Shown here one piece after another: positions 62,813 to 64,000 of a DNA stretch of 64,000 nucleotides. Source of the DNA: Tsukamurella paurometabola (GTDB lineage Bacteria > Actinomycetota > Actinomycetes > Mycobacteriales > Mycobacteriaceae). The stretch spans positions 186,001-250,000 of the forward strand of contig NZ_LR131273.1 of NCBI RefSeq assembly GCF_900631615.1. The letters are read 5' to 3'. The notes beneath the pieces were generated by a model. The model worked only from the letters and a program-made list of their open reading frames with translations, was not told the DNA's origin and did no database searches. Within the stretch, counting starts at the first letter, position 1. Every line of letters begins with the position of its first letter. A program made the translations under genes and the position numbers.

Positions 62813-63619
62813 TCATCGCGGGTCACGGAGGCGGTCGTAGAGCTCGGCCAGCTCGTCCTGCGCCTCGGCGACGTCGGCGGGCTTCGTCCCGGTGCGGCGC
62901 AGCGCCCTGCGCAGGAGCGACGGGTCGAGCAGGGTCATGGCGTCGATCGGGGACGGCTCCGGCAGCGCCGGCAGGTCGTAGCCCTCGCCGTAGAACGCCG
63001 CGGCACCCGCGTCCCAGTCCCCGGGCTCCCCGGCAGCGGGTTCCCCGGCATCGCGCGCACCGTCGGGGCCCGTCGCCGAGCCCGACGGTGCCGGGCCCTC
63101 CCGCTCGGTCGTGCTGACGCGCGCCAACAGCCCCGCGAGCGGGACGCCGGCGAAGTCGAGGATCAGCGACGGGTCCGTGTCGGCGGCGGCGCAGAACTCG
63201 TAGGTCAGGGCGAGGGCGTGCACGCACGCGCCGGAGTCGTCGGGGCACGCGCAGTCGACCAGCACGTCGGACGCGGTCTCGGGCAGCACCAGCTCGCCCA
63301 GCGTGCGCCCGAGGTCGCCGCGGGTGACGCCGAGCAGCTCCGCGGCCGCGCCCTGCGCGACGAGCAGGGAGACCACCGCGGCCGGATCGCCGGGCACGCG
63401 GGAGAGCGCGACGCCGAACGGGTCGAGCTGGCTGCCCTGCACCGTCGCGGTGATCGACGCGGGCACCACGGCGAGCGAGTACACCTGGTGCTCCTGGTAG
63501 AGCCGCCGGGCGTATTGGACCTTGCGCCGCTCGGTGACGTCCTCGCGCTGCTGGATGAGGCGCCTGCTGAACCACGTCGCGCCCATGGGCCGCGCGGTGT
63601 CGCGGGTTCGTCTCGCCAC
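62813..63619 (-). CDS. SWIM zinc-finger protein
   Basis: This 268-residue protein carries the SWIM motif DCACPDDSGACVHALAL (CxC...CxH) at about residues 123-139. A basic N-terminus (RRTRDTARPMG, TWFSRRLIQQ) and an acidic Gly/Ala linker with a C-terminal helical tail flank it. SWIM domains bind zinc and often partner SNF2 helicases. The GTG start at 63619 directly abuts the stop of the helicase gene (TAGGTG), so they are coupled. In M. tuberculosis I recall a similar pair at helZ (Rv2101-Rv2102). Confidence 0.88.
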   Translation of the reverse strand: MARRTRDTARPMGATWFSRRLIQQREDVTERRKVQYARRLYQEHQVYSLAVVPASITATVQGSQLDPFGVALSRVPGDPAAVVSLLVAQGAAAELLGVTRGDLGRTLGELVLPETASDVLVDCACPDDSGACVHALALTYEFCAAADTDPSLILDFAGVPLAGLLARVSTTEREGPAPSGSATGPDGARDAGEPAAGEPGDWDAGAAAFYGEGYDLPALPEPSPIDAMTLLDPSLLRRALRRTGTKPADVAEAQDELAELYDRLRDPR

Positions 63620-64000
63620 CTAGACCACCGCCTCGTCGCGCAGGGCGACCAGCTCGTAGAGCTCGTCGTTGTTCAGCTCGGTCAGCCACGCCTCGCCCGT
63701 CCGCACCGTCATCGACGAGAGCTCCTTCTTGGCCGCGATCACCCCGTCGATGCGCTCCTCGAGCGTCCCCGCGCAGACGAACTTGCGGACCTGCACCGCT
63801 CGGGTCTGGCCGATGCGGAAGGCGCGATCGGTGGCCTGGTTCTCGACGGCGGGGTTCCACCAGCGGTCCACGTGGATCACGTGATTCGCGGCGGTGAGGT
63901 TGAGCCCGGTGCCGCCGGACTGCACCGTCGCGACGAGGGTCGGGGCGCCGTCACCGGACTGGAACCGCGCGACCAGCGCGTCGCGCTCGGCGCGGGGCAC
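63620..64000 (-). CDS. SNF2-family helicase, C-terminal part (gene cut by the window edge)
   Basis: Only the last 126 codons are visible. They contain helicase motifs V and VI ([13 protein letters not shown], then [12 protein letters not shown]) of the second RecA-like domain. A C-terminal brace helix follows ([21 protein letters not shown]). The gene must extend well beyond base 64000; SNF2 proteins of this type are about 900-1000 residues. It probably remodels nucleoprotein or acts in DNA repair with the SWIM protein encoded next to it. Confidence 0.9.
   Translation of the reverse strand: MPRAERDALVARFQSGDGAPTLVATVQSGGTGLNLTAANHVIHVDRWWNPAVENQATDRAFRIGQTRAVQVRKFVCAGTLEERIDGVIAAKKELSSMTVRTGEAWLTELNNDELYELVALRDEAVV

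Overview
ORGANISM. The window is high-GC actinobacterial chromosome of the order Mycobacteriales. The evidence is an Mce lipid-import locus, a b-delta fused ATP synthase subunit, NucS in place of MutSL, WecA, a DUF222/HNH protein and a DivIVA-type coiled-coil protein. The 16S rRNA read on the minus strand looks to me like Tsukamurella. That genus call rests on recalled sequence, not on a search. The gene order follows a block I know from Mycobacterium tuberculosis (about Rv1277 to Rv1323), with local insertions and rearrangements. LAYOUT, 1-5 kb: a truncated PhaC-like hydrolase, a DUF3817 membrane protein, an acetyl-CoA acetyltransferase divergent from methylmalonyl-CoA epimerase, a DivIVA-like protein, and nucS coupled to a small zinc-binding protein. 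5-11 kb: one complete rRNA operon on the minus strand (16S-23S-5S, no spacer tRNA). It is preceded by three recognisable tandem promoters, a boxA and a hairpin, and murA lies just upstream. 11-21.5 kb: murA, a corrinoid adenosyltransferase, a DUF2550 protein and the complete F1Fo ATP synthase operon (atpI-B-E-F-FH-A-G-D-C). 21.6-33 kb: wecA, then a ten-kilobase plus-strand mce operon (two YrbE permeases, MceA-F, one Mce-associated protein). The mce operon separates wecA from sua5, which I recall as adjacent in M. tuberculosis. 33-46.5 kb: sua5, prmC, prfA, rpmE, a transmembrane Ser/Thr kinase, rho, the threonine/lysine cluster thrB-thrC-hom-lysA, argS and tRNA-Arg(CCG). 46.5-58 kb: an accessory-looking stretch. 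It holds a small hypothetical protein, a FUSC-type exporter, a DUF222/HNH protein, a PD-(D/E)XK-like protein, a diguanylate cyclase, two hypothetical proteins, a CtpE-like P-type ATPase, an MFS transporter, an SRPBCC protein and an acyl-CoA synthetase. 58-64 kb: a DNA-metabolism group on the minus strand, with a SNF2 helicase (cut by the window edge), a SWIM zinc-finger protein, an Mre11/SbcD-like phosphoesterase and a hookless SbcC/YhaN-like ATPase. HOW THE GENES WORK TOGETHER. Most of the window is housekeeping: ribosome synthesis, ATP synthesis, envelope precursor synthesis (MurA, WecA), translation termination and aspartate-family amino acids. The mce genes form a self-contained lipid importer. 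They would need an MceG-type ATPase that is not in this window. The most unusual things seen are two tandem 17-codon micro-ORFs between yrbEA and yrbEB, a duplicated rRNA promoter module, a natural Asn at position 28 of the ATP synthase c subunit, and altered metal-ligand motifs in the SbcD-like protein, whose partner lacks a zinc hook.
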